Source: Prostheceraeus crozeri
Taxonomy: Eukaryota > Platyhelminthes > Polycladida > Euryleptidae
Assembly: GCA_907163375.1 (NCBI GenBank)
Contig: CAJQUW010014769.1
Span: 1,488,001 to 1,552,000, forward strand
DNA: 64,000 nt
Direction: 5' to 3'
Part shown: piece by piece, positions 11,521-21,260 of the stretch
Position numbering within the stretch: position 1 is the stretch's first letter
How the letters are laid out: each line of letters starts with the position of its first letter
Translations under genes and position numbers: made by a program
Notes under the pieces: generated by a model
Told to the model about the DNA's origin: nothing
Seen by the model: the letters and a program-made list of their open reading frames with translations, nothing else
Database searches by the model: none

Positions 11521-11673
11521 GTACCTCCACATACTTGACATACTCCTCCGACATACTTGACACTATCCCATTTTCTGATTCAGAATTTATATTAATTTTA
11601 AAGTAACTATATTTGTCAGTTCATGTTTGTATTGCTTTCATCGCCTTTATTTATTTTCCAGTACATTTAATCT

Positions 11674-11725
11674 CAGGGTGTCTACTACATCAGGAATTTT
11701 CAAATCCAGGAGATATTATTGCAGA
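11674..11725. repeat. hAT-like left terminal fragment, CAGGGTGTCTAC
   Basis: The start CAGGGTGTCTACTACATCAG followed by repeated CAGGAATTT/CCAGGAG words is typical of a widespread hAT-type miniature element family. No matching right end with a target duplication was found nearby. The similar end at 15642 has different flanking bases, so the two do not delimit one insertion. Confidence 0.4.
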
Positions 11726-12055
11726 AATCAAGGAGCCTATCGAAATTTTTATGATGGTCATCAAATGACCATCTCGTGTCATCGCCATTTTAACAGTGCC
11801 GTTACCTACTAGGTATTTCGTATTTCTCTTTTTTCTGCTTCATTTGTGTCTAATAGAACGCCTAATTCCAAAGCATTAATAATAACCGTAAAATCGTTTT
11901 GTCTCATTAAGGCTTAAAAATAACTGCTGCTACATGTTTCAACACTACATTGCTATATTTATCAAACACTCAGTTATAAAACGAATTACGCTTTTATCTG
12001 GTTTTCAAGTGGTCACAAACTGGTCTTCAAGTTTTTGAGCATCGTAGCTCGATCG

Positions 12056-12911
12056 TCAAGTTTCAATATTGTTCAATTCACAATCCAGTTCAGCAACACG
12101 TTTGGCTTTAACTTGATGATCTTCATTACTTTTTAGTTCGAGTGCCATTACACGTTGCCGGCGTAAATACTTAACCGATTCAATCAAAGAGGCAGTTAGC
12201 GAAACATGCAGAACCCCTCCATAATACTGAATGGCGTTATGGACCACACGTTTCGCCAAGATTGAACTCTCATGAATATTCTCTATTAGCATATCCTTGC
12301 TTATGTTGAAACCACCTTCTACTGCCGCTTGACCATGGAATCAGACCAAAACCTTCTTCACTACTGCCCACAGGTGTTAAGAACTTTCTTTGTTTCGTAG
12401 AAGACTGCAGTAGAGGTCGTCCAATCGAAGTTTGTCGATGTCAGATTTCTAAAGAAAACATTAAGCAGTTATATTTTGGTATTGATGCATGCAGTACCAG
12501 TGAAATTTACCTGTAGTTCCTTTTTCGTTAGATCTGATTGAATTAAGTCGGAATATTCCTGCTTTGCCAAATCAGTCAGAGATACAGAAATGCAGTTGGA
12601 ATCGATCATTCTGTTCAATAAAATGTCAAAACGCATTTCGCAAAGCGTTGAAGACTTGGTTAAAATGAAAAGCGGAGAGTGATGCAGCGTCTTTAACAAG
12701 ATCGTGTTTCAGCGGACTCCTCTCAAGTATTTTGTAAGGCGATAAGGCAATAGCGAGGGGCTTGACCGAACTCCAACATTCTGCGTGGATGAGAATTCTT
12801 TGGGATACTGCGTTTGATTAGGAATTCCAGATCCACTTGCGATATTTCCTTCAGATTTGCATCGCTATTCAGATCACGTATCAGACTTTTGGAAGCGTCT
12901 GTCCAACACAC
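12056..12911 (-). pseudogene. Transposase-like relic with HGQAAVE motif
   Basis: Minus-strand pieces in order are a PLKHDLVKDAASLSAF-like segment near 12700, a helical segment near 12560, then LWAVVKKVLV and FHGQAAVEGGFNISKDMLIE near 12330, and a downstream helical/coiled stretch ending near 12060. I recall a repetitive family of uncharacterised invertebrate proteins with the order KYELTKYASSLSP ... LWAVVKLLLVLSHGQASVERGFSVNK followed by a long coiled coil. The C-terminal ERGFS motif recalls hAT dimerisation regions, but that link is inference. Several stops and frame changes make it a fossil. No terminal repeats were found. Confidence 0.5.
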
Positions 12912-13010
12912 GAATCAAAATCATATGACTATCATGTGAATATACCTCAATCTAAATTGAGTCTGAATAGCAGATGAATAACAGAAAATATTCTCAATAA
13001 CAAATGGAAA

Positions 13011-13105
13011 TATCTGAATTTGAATTGCATAATCTGAACATCAGATGCAATGTCTGAACATGAGTTGCAGTATCTGAATATCAGTTGCAATGGTCAGAAT
13101 TTAAT
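13011..13105. repeat. Short ~22-bp minisatellite
   Basis: About four imperfect tandem units of the type ATCTGAAYATCAGTTGCAATG occur. The units differ by small substitutions and lengths of 20-22 bases. Nothing else is seen in this stretch. Confidence 0.6.
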
Positions 13106-13354
13106 CCGAAAAATGTGTAGAAATGCATCATCTTGATTTGGCTAGAAATTTCTAATCAGGTAACTGTCACATCAACTCAGTCAGTAGAAATGGCATTAAG
13201 GCCAGTCCTTAGAATTTTTACCATCTAATGTTTAGGATTATATTACTTTATTTTGATGTTAATGATTACTCTTTAAATTAAGACATAATTCACATCTGAA
13301 TAACTTCAGTCCTTGGTCTTCTAGGAATCACTTAAGTCTTCGATGCTTGCCTGT

Positions 13355-13600
13355 ACCACATTCTGTCTTTTTTCTTTTTGACCGCTGACTTTGTCAAGTT
13401 CCGCATCTCCAATATGATGTCTTGAGCTAGCTTCAGGTGTTCTTCAGCTCGCTGTATTCTTGTATCCTCGGCATTTTTCTCGGTAAGGAGCTCACTTTCC
13501 TTTAACAAAAGCTTCTAAATATCACGTCTAGTCTTTTCCTCCAACGAGATTTCAGCTGGCAATCTTTCTTCGGCTTTATTATTTCTTCCGCTGTATCTTT
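13355..13600 (-). pseudogene. Coiled-coil coding relic, possibly from the HGQAAVE family
   Basis: The minus strand reads a charged helical peptide, EERLPAEISLEEKTRRDI then KLLLKESELLTEKNAEDTRI then AEEHLKLAQDIILEMRNLTK, with one in-frame stop. The heptad-like Leu/Ile spacing suits a coiled coil, and such coils end the protein family described for 12056-12911. On the minus strand this piece lies upstream of that relic instead of downstream, so it would be a second copy or a rearranged part. This is a tentative assignment. Confidence 0.3.
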
Positions 13601-14199
13601 TTCCATACATTAACTTCACACATTGCGGTACGAGTTCCTTTCGAAGGGGAAATCAATTATTGGGTGACAGAAATTTGATGCGACTTTCTATCCTTTCACA
13701 CCAGATGGTCTTTCGCGAAAAGGACTGTGCTCAGAGATGAATTGTGCAAAGTATGCCGGTTTTTCACACGAACAAGTGATTGAATGGGCAACTAATTCAA
13801 TAAATTTATTGCGCAGAGAGGGGCGCAAAAGTTGCGCAGGAAGAGGCGTGAAATATTTTTTTATTGCGCAATTGTGCAGGCACCGTAAAAAACTGCTCAG
13901 GTGTGGCAACACTGATGCTTAATGGCAGTGAAATTATAAAGTGTTCATTCCGCCCTGATTTATGTAAGTCTACTTTAGACTGATACGGTGTCCAATTTGA
14001 AACATATGTCAAAGATACGAGTATCCACTTCAGCCGAGATTACCCTAGTCATAGAAACAAAATTTTACAAAAAAGCGAATTCGAATTTTGAAGTACTATT
14101 TGTGGAATGAAGATATGAAAATAAAAAAAGTATTCCACAATTGCTTTCTTCGTGTTTCCGTTCCGCTGTCTAGTTTTGGGGATTTTGAGAGGATTGGGG

Positions 14200-14890
14200 G
14201 AGGGGGGAAACACCTCCCTAAAGGACGCATTCGGAAACCCAAAGGGGCGAGGGTATACGAAACGAATCTTGATCAATGAATCAAGATTTGCAAGCTCGCA
14301 TCGGAAGACGTCGCACTTATATTTGGGACCATCTTTAAGTTGTCCACGGATCCCCGAGGACTTGTGATGTACCCAGTGCTTGCAACAGGAGCACAAGATG
14401 GAGTTGCGTCCTACAGACGCCACATGGAAATTTACCGACAGACTTTGGAACTCTGCTGTCCTGACTGTGTGCATGACTTTAGTCTTCCCTACATTCACAC
14501 GAATACCACGGGATTCGAGGCCACCTTTCCATGTGGCGAAACGCGACTCCAAATCCGCAAGGCTATCCGCAACGATAACCAGATCATCTACATATAAGAT
14601 TTCCCATATGTAGCCGTGACGAAAGTTGCGAGATAGTGCCTCCATGACGATAATAAACAGGAGCCAACAACACAAAAATCGTCCTCATTGCCTTTCCAAA
14701 AGCACTTGTACTTGCTGTTCTTTCTAGCGATGAGCCTTGCCGATTCCCCTCTCCAGCGCTTCTCTTGAACACAGCAGATGTCAATGCTTCTTCGCGTCAG
14801 TGTTTCCACAATTTCTCCAGCTCTACCCCATATAGTGCCAACGTTCAGGGAAGCAGAACGAAATTTGGGTATTTCCTTATCCTTCAAATG
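14200..14890 (-). mobile_element. LINE relic: endonuclease start joined to reverse transcriptase end
   Basis: The minus strand at 14887-14690 reads an apurinic endonuclease N-terminus (SLNVGTIWGRAGEIVETLTR, then VQEKRWRGESARL). About 14675-14200 then reads the end of a reverse transcriptase: EILYVDDLVIVADS, the active-site YxDD, then LESRGIRVNVGKTKVM and a terminal zinc-knuckle-like Cys/His cluster (CSCCKHWVHHKSSGIRGQL). A full-length element would have several hundred more residues between the endonuclease and YxDD, so the middle is missing. The clade is one of the endonuclease-bearing non-LTR groups (CR1/RTE-like). Confidence 0.8.
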
Positions 14891-15589
14891 TCCTCTTTTC
14901 GCATTCCAGTCCGCAGCTGTTGGAATGAACCACTGAAGAACAACAAATTTCGAAAGTTTTGTTCATCAAACGAATTATATGTTCATAAAGAAAAAGAAAC
15001 TGGGTTGCCCTTCTGCACTTTTAAAAAGACTCTCTCAACCGCTTGCTTTCTCAGCTTTCGCTCACAGAAATAATTCCATTTATAAAATAATGCGAAATGA
15101 AAATGAAAAAAATTTGTCAGTTTTGATAATAGGATCCGGAATCCGTCCGGGTGCTTGACAAAACCCGGGGTATTTGCTGTCCATGAATCTTTGTAGTGAC
15201 GGAGTGAAATTTTCTCTAACACCGCACCACGGTTATTAAGGCTATAACCGTTATTTAGGAGTGAAAATATTTCAACAAATGAATTGTGAAACCATGTTGC
15301 AATATGCAGCTTCAATTCCGCAATTACCAAAGACCTTCATTTGAATTGCACACATGTAATAACATCTCAAGATCATTTGAAGTTTGAGATTTCTACTAAT
15401 AGAAAAAACTGAGAAACTCTATCCTGAAGGTTCAGATGAATATTGAAACCGTTTAAACGAAGCAAATTCACAATCACAGTACAGGCATATTATCATTATA
15501 CACTTAACCGTTTCTTTCTCAGAGTTTAGCTTTGCGATGAATTTTCTCAATGCCTATAATCAATTTTAGGCTAACTCATGAAATCACAA

Positions 15590-15642
15590 AAATTCCAGGT
15601 TTTTTCATCGAATTACACACTCTCCAGGTCGCAGGCACCCTG
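15590..15642. repeat. Solo hAT-like right terminus ending GCACCCTG
   Basis: The sequence CCAGGT...CTCCAGGTCGCAGGCACCCTG resembles the right end of the CAGGGTGYC family seen at 11674 and 45074. No target duplication partner was found. Confidence 0.35.
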
Positions 15643-16919
15643 TATGACAGCAATTTCTTTTGCGCACTGTGAAGATTGCACTCAAATCGCTCATGACTGT
15701 ACTTTCGTCATGTGCATGAAATTTATTGCTATTTTCTCATAATTGTATCTATCCTATTTCAAATAGTCGACACGTAGCATCTGACCTACACTTGCACAGG
15801 AGAAAAGTCTACACAAACTAATATCTCTGTGGTTGATATGCTACGAAGTTATTGCACATTAGCTTTACAAGTATGCGCAATGCTTGAATGTAACGGATGT
15901 AATGACCATCAACGGCACGATAAGACTTAATGCTTCCACCCACTTGACTTAATATTATTGACTATCAAATATTGAAACTCAGTGCAAAGCAATCTCTGAT
16001 AATGATAGATTAACGCCAATATAAAACAAGTTGCTCCATGAAACTAAAGCAGCAGCGCCAAAGCTTTCAAGGATAGACAGAGGGACAAAAATATGAATAT
16101 AAAAAGACTAAGATTTTCTACGGTGGAGATTTCTGCGCCAAGACACACCATCTTGAACTTAATTTATCACTCGATGACAGCAAAATTTCTACCTTGTCGG
16201 AAAGGTTTATTGTCGTCGGTTTGTGACCGTGCTCCGGCTAACTAGCAGGCTCTGGAATATCATTTTATTTTACTGGTCATTGAATTTATTTATGTTTGAT
16301 TGATTGTTCATTCTTATTCTCTTCGGTTTTTTATTTTAGATGCGTGGTCGGCTTCGGCCGTCCCAATTAACACCACCATCTGGTTTCCCAGATATGAAGT
16401 CCTCAGATGTTTCATGTTGTTGAAACAGATTTCTGGGCATGGCACTTATTTGGCTCATTTGTGATCGAACTTCCTTTCACTGTTCTCTTTTGCACTTCCC
16501 CATTTGTTGCAGGTTGAAGTGAGACAGATCCAACGTATTCACAGCACACGGGCGTCAGTTAGCTCGAAGTGTGCATCGTCAGAAAAATACGCATAAAGAA
16601 AAAACGCACCATTTGTACGCAAATCGTAAAAAATACGCAATGCTTGTTTTACGCAGCTGTTGGCAACACTGACTTGTATCCATTGTTACGGCAAAGTGGT
16701 TCTCATTTGAGTGTCTTCAAGCTTTTGCGACATGAAATGTGCCTAAAAGTGTCTTTTTTGCATTTTGTTTATTACAGATTTGTTGCCATACATTTTTCTG
16801 ATGCCTTCAAAAGTTTTTTGTGTCATCTTGTTGTACGGCATAATTGTTTGTTTATTTGATTGATATTCTACGAGAAATTATGAAGATGAGAAAGACAAAA
16901 AAGAAGCATAGTCAAGCCG
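15643..16919. other. Intronic stretch, no recognised gene
   Basis: No coding region is recognised. A TTGGCAACACTG word ending at 16671 resembles an inverted hAT terminus (CAGTGTTGCCAA) and recurs at 13914 and, slightly changed, at 60133. No matching partner end was found. Confidence 0.4.
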
Positions 16920-17371
16920 TCAAGCTCAAAATCCCTCTAAGATCAGCTTCAGCAACGTAAGAGGACTGAGGTCCAATTACGACGACAACAACATCTTCCA
17001 AAGTAAGTCACCAGATTTTCTAGCCCTGTCGGAAACCGGGTTAGATCCGTGTGTCATCAAGCGATGTTGCTCCTGATGGATACATATTTCACCGGATGGA
17101 TAAAACACCTTGTCATGTTCTTGGATTTCATGCCAAGGTAAGCCTTGCCTTCAGAAGGCTTCGTAGCTCAGAGGATTCAAGGCATGAGTATCTTGCCTTC
17201 ATTGCGCCGCTGCAGAAGACTACTCTTCTTCTATTTTTCCTATACCGCTCTCCATCAACCAACGCGGACATTTTCAATGTTCTCTGTGACAGGATTCATT
17301 CTCTTCTACAAGAGAATGCTAGGGCTGAGGTTGCCGTTTATACCATCCAGCAGTGGCATACTCGGATATAA
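16920..17371 (+). mobile_element. LINE endonuclease-domain fragment
   Basis: The plus strand reads KISFSNVRGLRSNYDD, then SPDFLALSETGLDP, then (from 17051) VAPDGYIFHRMD and LAFIAPLQKTTLLLFFLYRS. This is the start of the apurinic-type endonuclease of jockey/CR1-like non-LTR retrotransposons: the N of NVRGL, the E of SETGLD and the YRSPS strand are all visible. The frame changes near 17060. No reverse transcriptase follows in this orientation, and the next sequence is a Penelope-like fragment on the other strand. Confidence 0.75.
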
Positions 17372-17611
17372 AGTTTTGATATCTAACGAAATGAGTGTCA
17401 TTTCTTTATCGCTTGACTGCATCTTAATCGATTGCAGATCTTTGATTAGGTCGTTGATGCTCTGCAAGTTTGACAGAACATATTTAACTAATTGGTTTAC
17501 CAATTGACCAAGAAGCCAATCCATCTTTTCTGTAGGAGTATTAATGCAAGAGGCGATCGGTCGCAGCGGATAACCTGTGGTCTTTTGATTTGTGATCCTT
17601 AATAATAGCAC
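17306..17611 (-). mobile_element. Penelope-like reverse transcriptase fragment
   Basis: The peptide contains PLRPIASCINTPTEKMDWLL and, further on, ISLDIKTLYPSMPLLDGI. These match the Penelope-type reverse transcriptase signatures (PLRPIVSSINTPT and SLDVKSLYTNIP), including the first catalytic aspartate. Only about 90 codons of the N-terminal palm/finger region remain, so this is a broken fossil. Its end abuts or overlaps the LINE endonuclease fragment on the opposite strand. Confidence 0.75.
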
Positions 17612-17947
17612 TGAACGTAGCTGGTTGCCAGTCGCTAACGATCAGCTTTTCTGTGCTTATACTAGGTTTATTCTTACACGTAGAGTGAATGAAGACATTG
17701 GCTTGCTTTTCAATTGCTAAACATCTCGATTTATTTAAAGGTTGGTACGTAGAAGCATCTTTCAGAATGTTGGATACCCGGGTCTCAAATTTTTCTTTTT
17801 CGCAAATAACTAATTAACAAATAGTAGCGGATTACATTAACAAAGTACAGTCAATAATCAATCAAAAACATGAGCGCATAGTGTAGACGCTCCACGGAGG
17901 CATTCGCTATAAACACCTCGTCTGCAGAGGTTGTAAAAGTTCAGCTA

Positions 17948-18001
17948 ATAGCCCCAGTCGATGAGCTTGAAGCTCGAAACGTTGTGTGGAGTGATTTCAG
18001 T
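17948..18001 (+). ncRNA. Candidate degenerate hammerhead-like motif
   Basis: The sequence GATGAGCTTGAAGCTCGAAACG (22 bases inside 17961-17984, given here in outline) has the hammerhead arrangement GATGAG, a 4-bp stem II GAGC/GCTC with a 5-base loop, then CGAAACG. The first core bases read TCGATGA where the consensus is CTGATGA, so it is probably inactive. Penelope-like elements are known to carry hammerhead motifs in their terminal repeats, and a Penelope fragment lies 340 bp away, although on the other strand. Assignment is inference. Confidence 0.35.
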
Positions 18002-18834
18002 ATTTACTGATTTTACCGGCAATAAAAATGGGAGTGAAGAACTGGTCTTCTGACGTCCAAAAATAAAAAAACTAACTCCCGCATGCAGCCATCAACTCGG
18101 ATTATTAGAATGATTTGAAAAAATCTTGTAATACAAGCTTTTGCATTAGAAGACCTTCTTTTGTTAAAACCATGAGAAATGGAGCACATGGCCCTCATTA
18201 GAGCACAAATAGCGTGCTCTAAAGCATGTCCCAAAAAGCACACTTAAACATTGATAACAGACTTTTGAACTATGATTTGTGATTTTGCGATGCAGTAACT
18301 GACTTAAGAGTATGGAAAGCTATGAATTAGAAAAGCCAACGAAAATCAGACCACAAATCGAGCGTTGTCACTGACACAAATCGGGAAATCAGCGGATTAA
18401 ATTTTTCATCAGCCGTTTTCTGTAAATATTGAATGTAATGGGACAGTTCCATCCGATCGCAATGACTATGCTAGGCACCGCTAGTAAATTCAATCGCGAG
18501 AAATCGACCATTTTCTTGGTGCCCGAGATTACCGTGCCGAGATCTCGACTATTCGAGATTAGATTTAAAGACTTAAAGAAGTATGGAAGGCCTGTAGTAT
18601 TTGAAAGCTTGTCATCAAAAATCGTCTAACTTAGACTTCATATGGATATTTCAAATTCAATCATATTTCTTCAAGATTCGGCAACTTGCAACACCGAGAA
18701 ATGCACAAAAAAATACATAATGACAATAATGTGCAGCGAGTCATAAGCGAAGCTAGGGGTTACTCTATGAAAAAGTGATAAATTGTACTCTTTTAAATAA
18801 ATAACAATGTAAGAAAAAACAGATTCTCATCTGA

Positions 18835-19085
18835 TTAAGTTGTCCCCATCAGAAACCTGTTCGCACGCCTCTTGAAAGTATACTCAAGATTGTATTGGTC
18901 AAGGAAAGTAGTCTGGGGAAGCAGATTCCAAAGCTGTGCCGTGCGAACAAAAAAGCTTTTCGAGCGACTCACAGTGCGTGTGCGTTCTAAGCTCACACAG
19001 CATGTGAGTGCATTAGCTCTGTGCGTGCTACTGGAGAAGATATTAGGTTTGGGTACGCACTCATTTACTGCATAGCTGCTTCTAT
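18835..19085 (-). mobile_element. LINE ORF2 C-terminus
   Basis: The minus strand reads to a TAA at 18835-18837. The peptide SKSFFVRTAQLWNLLPQTTF followed by FKRRANRFL is the classical end of CR1/RTE/jockey-type ORF2 proteins (FF.RT...WN.LP, then FK..L..FL). Upstream of about 19085 the frame is lost. The AT-rich stretch below 18835 would be the element's 3' end. Confidence 0.75.
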
Positions 19086-19489
19086 TGATCCTTCAAATTC
19101 TTTAGATCTGACCGTAATTGCGAATTGTTGGCTATATAAAAGACAAACTTTCAAAACATCACACACAGTCGCTACCACCTTATGAAATTATTTAGACTGC
19201 GGAAAAAAGTTATAAGTATCGTAAGAAATTGGATAGAAATATGCCTGACAGAATGGCAAGTTATTTAAGAGAAATCCTTCGAAAAAAATTTAACCGCTGT
19301 TAGAGTAGAAACTGAAAATTATATGTTTAAAGTGCGTTTGTATATTGAAAAGTAAGTTTCCGCATTTTATATGATATTAAACATCCCTGAAATACAAGAA
19401 GACGATGTTCATTAACTTTTCTTGGATGCCTTAATTCAATGGCTACTGCAGCACATGTACTGAATTGCATTAATGAATACCATGAATAG

Positions 19490-19725
19490 TCTCAATTTGT
19501 ACTGTATTTGTAATTTCAAGTGCAAATGTGACTGCGAGATCACTATTAGATCTACAATTAGGCTACTGAACAGTACTTGATAGGTAATTGTATGTAATTA
19601 ATTGCGCTTTCTGAGTAATTGACACAAATCTGATATAGGCCTACCTGTAATCTCGAATTCGAGACTCGGCATTAAGAAAATTTTAAACTCGAGATTGAGA
19701 AGCAAGATAGAAATTGAATTCATTA
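19490..19725 (+). repeat. Dispersed repeat family A, copy 1
   Basis: About 235 bp is shared with 28067-28312 (inverted) and 33455-33692 (same direction). Landmarks in order are AATTGTAATTTC, TAATTGMRCTTTCTGAGTAATTGA, CAAATCTGATATAGGCCT, TAATCTCGAATTCGAGA and CTCGAGATTGAGAAGC. The TCTCGAATTCGAGA core is a palindrome. I see no coding frame and no clear Pol III boxes. The family is unknown. Confidence 0.7.
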
Positions 19726-19935
19726 AATCACCGTACTGCATAGTTAATTTCCAATAGTTGTTGCTCCGGCATTGCATGTAAGCGTAGAGAAGGATTCACA
19801 AAAACCACCTGAACCGTAGAAAAACATGAGCCTCCACTCTTAATAATTTAACTATTTTTTCCTAAACTTCTTGAAAGATTAAATTATACAGCTGAAATTT
19901 TTAAGAAAGCAACTGAGGAAGTATCTGTTACACAC

Positions 19936-20205
19936 CTGCACATGCCGCAGCTTCACTTCCACTTTTTTCATTTGCGTCTCGACTAACTGAGCGACCAGAC
20001 CCTTGATCTTTCGCTCCTCATTTGAAGCCAGATGTCTGGCCTTCACAGCAGCCGCTCCCAAAGCTGCTGCTGCCGCAGCTCTCACATCACCGGCAGGACG
20101 TTCTCCGACTTTCATCGGATTGCTACTTCCTTCCTCCGATTTCTCTCCTTCACTTTTTGAAGCTTCTTTTGATTCGTCGGCTATTTCAGAATTTTCCTCA
20201 TCTTT
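19936..20205 (-). CDS. SMARCC2: SMARCC exon 8 (first half of coiled coil)
   Basis: This is a 270-nt, phase 0-0 exon coding residues about 888-977. An acidic/lysine stretch ([20 protein letters not shown]) is followed by the conserved alanine-rich segment [20 protein letters not shown] and the motif [19 protein letters not shown], which matches vertebrate SMARCC ([19 protein letters not shown]). It ends KLRHVQ and joins exon 9 ELEAIMDRE. The acceptor is CTCAACAG and the donor GTGTGT. It is separated from exon 7 by an intron of only 60 nt. A plus-strand open frame over the same DNA is a shadow. Confidence 0.93.
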
Positions 20206-20265
20206 CTGTTGAGCAAGATTTTTCGTCAGTTTTCACTTAAGTTGAAACTGAGAATCTTAATTTAC

Positions 20266-20324
20266 CTTGTCTAACTCCTTATCTTCAGTTTGAGGTTCTC
20301 CAGCTTCTGTCGATTCTTTCTCAT
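20266..20324 (-). CDS. SMARCC2: SMARCC exon 7 (short acidic linker)
   Basis: This is a 59-nt exon coding the second part of a split Asp codon and 19 residues (EKESTEAGEPQTEDKELDK). It lies in the poorly conserved acidic linker between the SANT domain and the coiled coil. The acceptor is CATTTAG and the donor AAG/GTAAAT. It is accepted because it alone restores the phase between exons 6 and 8. The sequence itself is too low in complexity to prove homology. Confidence 0.8.
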
Positions 20325-20679
20325 CTAAATGAATAAAGGAAAATGACTAGCGGTACATTACAAGGATGAATCGATACACAAAAACCAAATGAGGAAATAA
20401 AAAATGTCAAATGACAAAATTTGAAAATGAAATTTAATAGGCCGGGATCATGTGACACAAACCAGAAATGTCAAACTTTGAAGGACATTTATGCACAATG
20501 TAAAGGTTGAAGATTATTCTTTTGCTAATCTTAAGTAAATGAATTAAATTTGTTTAATAAAGAACGCACAAACATGAACAAAACAGAATCAATTGCGTTC
20601 ACAAATTGGTGAATTTTCTCTATCATCAAATATAGGAAATTGCTCAGACCTAAAAATAGCGCAACATGCCATGATCAAT

Positions 20680-21260
20680 GAATTCAATGTTCAGTTGACT
20701 TGCACTCTCAAGCTTACATAATATTTGTCATTTAGATTGGGAATCCCTCGCATCTAAAAATAGCACCTCACATCATATTTGTCATCAATGACGAATCTCA
20801 CCAAGTCAGCGCGCAAAAATTCCTCGACGAAGCCTTACTGCAGCCTGCAATCGATGACGCTGTCATAGCAACGCACGGCGAAGGAAGTCGAACACAATAG
20901 GTAGCAGAATGTCCTATGGTGCTATCTTCCCTCTAATCTTTCATAGCCCTCTTGATTGCCTACCGCAATGATTGACAATACATTTACTACCAGTCACTTA
21001 GGAAGGGAATTCCCGAAAACCAGCCTACATTAATTTCCCTAGTGAATCGTTGTCTTGCGTCCTGGCCATAGTACTAAATATAGACGTCCTTGACAATATG
21101 CACTGACACATCCATGGATTTAGAAGATCTTATCTGTGGACAGATCAGTGAATTCAGCTGCCTTTCAATCAAAGGCTTACATAACATTTGTCTTTAAGAT
21201 TGGGAGTCCCACGGATCCAAAACCAGCACAATGTATGCACTGTTCATCAGTATTCAGTTG
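20680..21260. repeat. Two diverged direct repeats ~463 bp apart
   Basis: GCTTACATAAYATTTGTC followed by AGATTGGGARTCCC occurs at 20712 and again at 21175, each preceded by a TCAGTTG/TTCAGCTG word and followed by CATCTAAAAATAGCAC-like sequence. There is no coding potential. The family is unknown. Confidence 0.45.

Noticed and set aside
11674-15642. A 4-kb element delimited by CAGGGTGTC and its inverse GCACCCTG
   Set aside because: The flanking 8-mers (TTTAATCT and TATGACAG) do not match, and the interior holds unrelated relics in mixed orientation.
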